Shown: one piece after another, positions 7,002 to 7,571 of the stretch
How positions within the stretch are numbered: the first letter of the stretch is position 1
How the letters are laid out: each line of letters starts with the position of its first letter
Assembly: GCA_945901145.1 (NCBI GenBank)
Contig: CAMDJY010000068.1
Location: forward strand, 1-7,571
DNA length: 7,571 bases
Origin: Legionella genomosp. 1
Lineage (GTDB): Bacteria; Pseudomonadota; Gammaproteobacteria; Legionellales; Legionellaceae
Direction: 5' to 3'
Program-made: the position numbers and the translations under genes
Notes under the pieces: model-generated
Databases searched by the model: none
Told to the model about the DNA's origin: nothing
The model's input: only the letters and a program-made list of their open reading frames with translations

Positions 7002-7018
7002 TTGCTCATTGAGAGCAA
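7002..7018. repeat. Perfect 6-bp inverted repeat, possible operator
   Basis: TTGCTC and GAGCAA flank a 5-nt centre (ATTGA). The left arm coincides with the -35 position of the plus-strand promoter. It could be a protein-binding site or, in a minus-strand transcript starting upstream of it, a small leader hairpin before era. I do not recognise it as a known regulator consensus. Confidence 0.4.
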
Positions 7019-7030
7019 GCAGCCTATAAT
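7002..7030 (+). promoter_or_regulatory. Sigma70-type promoter for the hypothetical gene
   Basis: A perfect TATAAT at 7025-7030 is preceded, with an exact 17-bp spacer, by TTGCTC at 7002-7007, which matches the -35 consensus only in TTG. Transcription would start near 7037, about 30 nt before the ATG at 7067. The strong -10 with a poor -35 overlapped by an inverted repeat would suit activator or repressor control (inference). Confidence 0.6.
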
Positions 7031-7053
7031 AGTATCAAATTAGTCTTGAATAT

Positions 7054-7058
7054 GGGAG
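7054..7058 (+). promoter_or_regulatory. Shine-Dalgarno site for the hypothetical gene
   Basis: GGGAG is followed by 8 nt and the ATG at 7067. It selects this start over the in-frame TTG at 7046 and ATG at 7052, which it overlaps or follows. The good ribosome site next to a perfect -10 box supports the gene as real despite its unusual composition. Confidence 0.7.
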
Positions 7059-7066
7059 CGACTAAC

Positions 7067-7519
7067 ATGGCTAAACATAAACTTAACTCTGACGAAGAAA
7101 CCAATCATTCATCAGGTGAAGATCAAAATGATGCGCTTCGACCCTATTTAAAACTAAAACCCACTCCTGAGAAATTCCGCATTGCACTCGAAAAAACGCG
7201 TGAACGGGAGCTTGCAGATGAGGCCAAAAAAAAAGCTGCACGGTCTCTGGAAAATAAAGCACCAATCAAACAACAAACAATTACGCCAATCAACCTGCCA
7301 ACCCCAAAACCTGCTCCTCAACCAAAATCACCACAACCACAACAACAAATTATTCCAGGCCAACCCATTCCCAATGCGTTAATGCAGGCACTATTGCGCT
7401 ACAACAATGGAGTAATTGCCCAACGCAGCGTAGCAACCAGCCCCATCCAATCGCCCAACCAAATAACGCCCACACATGCCCCAACTCCGTTTAGTATGAA
7501 AATGAAACCGAAGTCTTAG
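7067..7519 (+). CDS. Unrecognised Pro/Gln-rich protein, 150 residues
   Basis: I do not recognise this protein. It is the only plus-strand gene in the window and has its own promoter. ATG at 7067 is chosen because GGGAG lies 8 nt upstream; an upstream in-frame TTG at 7046 and ATG at 7052 lack such a site. Residues 1-24 are hydrophilic and acidic (SDEETNHSSGEDQND). Residues 34-64 are rich in Lys, Glu, Arg and Ala and probably form a charged helix. Residues 66-103 are a low-complexity Pro/Gln/Lys/Thr stretch (for example PKPAPQPKSPQPQQQ), and a short helix-like segment, ALMQALLRYNNGVIAQR, follows at 104-120. The tail is rich in Pro, Thr and Ser and ends KMKPKS. There is no signal peptide, membrane segment, cysteine or catalytic motif. 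It looks largely disordered. It could be a scaffold or adaptor protein, or a secreted effector if the host has such a system, but nothing visible proves either. Confidence 0.7.
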   Translation: MAKHKLNSDEETNHSSGEDQNDALRPYLKLKPTPEKFRIALEKTRERELADEAKKKAARSLENKAPIKQQTITPINLPTPKPAPQPKSPQPQQQIIPGQPIPNALMQALLRYNNGVIAQRSVATSPIQSPNQITPTHAPTPFSMKMKPKS

Positions 7520-7571
7520 CTGTAATACATCGCTCCTACTGCTTCAGTCTTGGTCTCTTAAAATTTTTTAA
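7520..7571 (+). other. 3' flank of the hypothetical gene, nothing recognised
   Basis: The 52 bases after the stop codon contain no GC-rich hairpin followed by a T run and no start of another gene that I can support. The final AAAATTTTTTAA is AT-rich but lacks a stem with GC pairs. A terminator, if any, lies beyond the window. Confidence 0.4.

Larger units (their letters stand above)
6973..7066. promoter_or_regulatory. Divergent intergenic region between era and the hypothetical gene
   Basis: An AT-rich 94-bp gap that must drive both directions unless era is expressed from elsewhere. The plus-strand promoter is clear (separate entry). On the minus strand only a weak -10 candidate, TTTAAT at 6995-7000, is visible, with no good -35 box. 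The ribosome sites AGGT (6981-6984, minus) and GGGAG (7054-7058, plus) mark the two gene starts. A 17-bp inverted repeat lies in the middle. Confidence 0.5.

Noticed and set aside
7046..7066. Upstream TTG or ATG starts for the unknown gene
   Set aside because: They lack a ribosome site, whereas GGGAG at 8 nt clearly serves the ATG at 7067.
1..7571. Mobile elements, CRISPR arrays, defence genes, tRNA or other RNA genes
   Set aside because: No regularly spaced repeats, transposase or integrase motifs, or tRNA-like cloverleaf sequences were found on reading either strand; coding genes fill nearly all the window.

Overview
The window looks like bacterial chromosome from a gammaproteobacterium. 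The base composition is moderately AT-rich, the era and recO genes overlap, and the sugar aminotransferase closely resembles Pseudomonas WbpE. A 2-oxoacid:ferredoxin oxidoreductase of the O2-tolerant KorAB type and an archaeal-type aspartyl-tRNA synthetase would suit a Legionella/Coxiella-like lineage, but that placement is inference. I see no transposase, integrase, phage gene, CRISPR array, tRNA or rRNA.

Layout: almost everything is on the minus strand, so transcription runs from high to low coordinates. At the right end an AT-rich divergent intergenic region (6973-7066) separates a plus-strand gene for an unrecognised 150-residue Pro/Gln-rich protein (7067-7519) from a minus-strand cluster. 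That cluster reads era (Era GTPase), recO (recombination mediator, 4-bp overlap with era), a 50-bp gap, korA (fused gamma-alpha subunit) and korB (TPP/Fe-S beta subunit, 8-bp overlap with korA). A second minus-strand unit follows, with its own strong sigma70-like promoter whose -35 box lies inside the end of korB. It holds a WbpE-like PLP sugar aminotransferase and then a GTG-started aspS gene that overlaps it by 23 bp and runs off the left edge.

How the genes work together: era and recO are ribosome-assembly and DNA-repair housekeeping genes. In many gammaproteobacteria rnc precedes era and pdxJ follows recO; here neither is adjacent, and a central-carbon enzyme (KorAB) sits downstream instead. 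The second unit pairs a nucleotide-sugar enzyme, normally found in O-antigen clusters, with a tRNA synthetase. This is probably an operon of convenience rather than one pathway.

The most interesting element is the synthetase. It has archaeal-type AspRS signatures, a His at the position linked to relaxed tRNA(Asp)/tRNA(Asn) recognition, and a C-terminal extension past the normal end of the family. The start of that extension resembles the first helix of a YbaK/ProX-type tRNA-editing domain, but the rest lies outside the window.

Gene-free stretches are all under 100 bases (5352-5401, 6973-7066, 7520-7571). No convincing rho-independent terminator was found in any of them.
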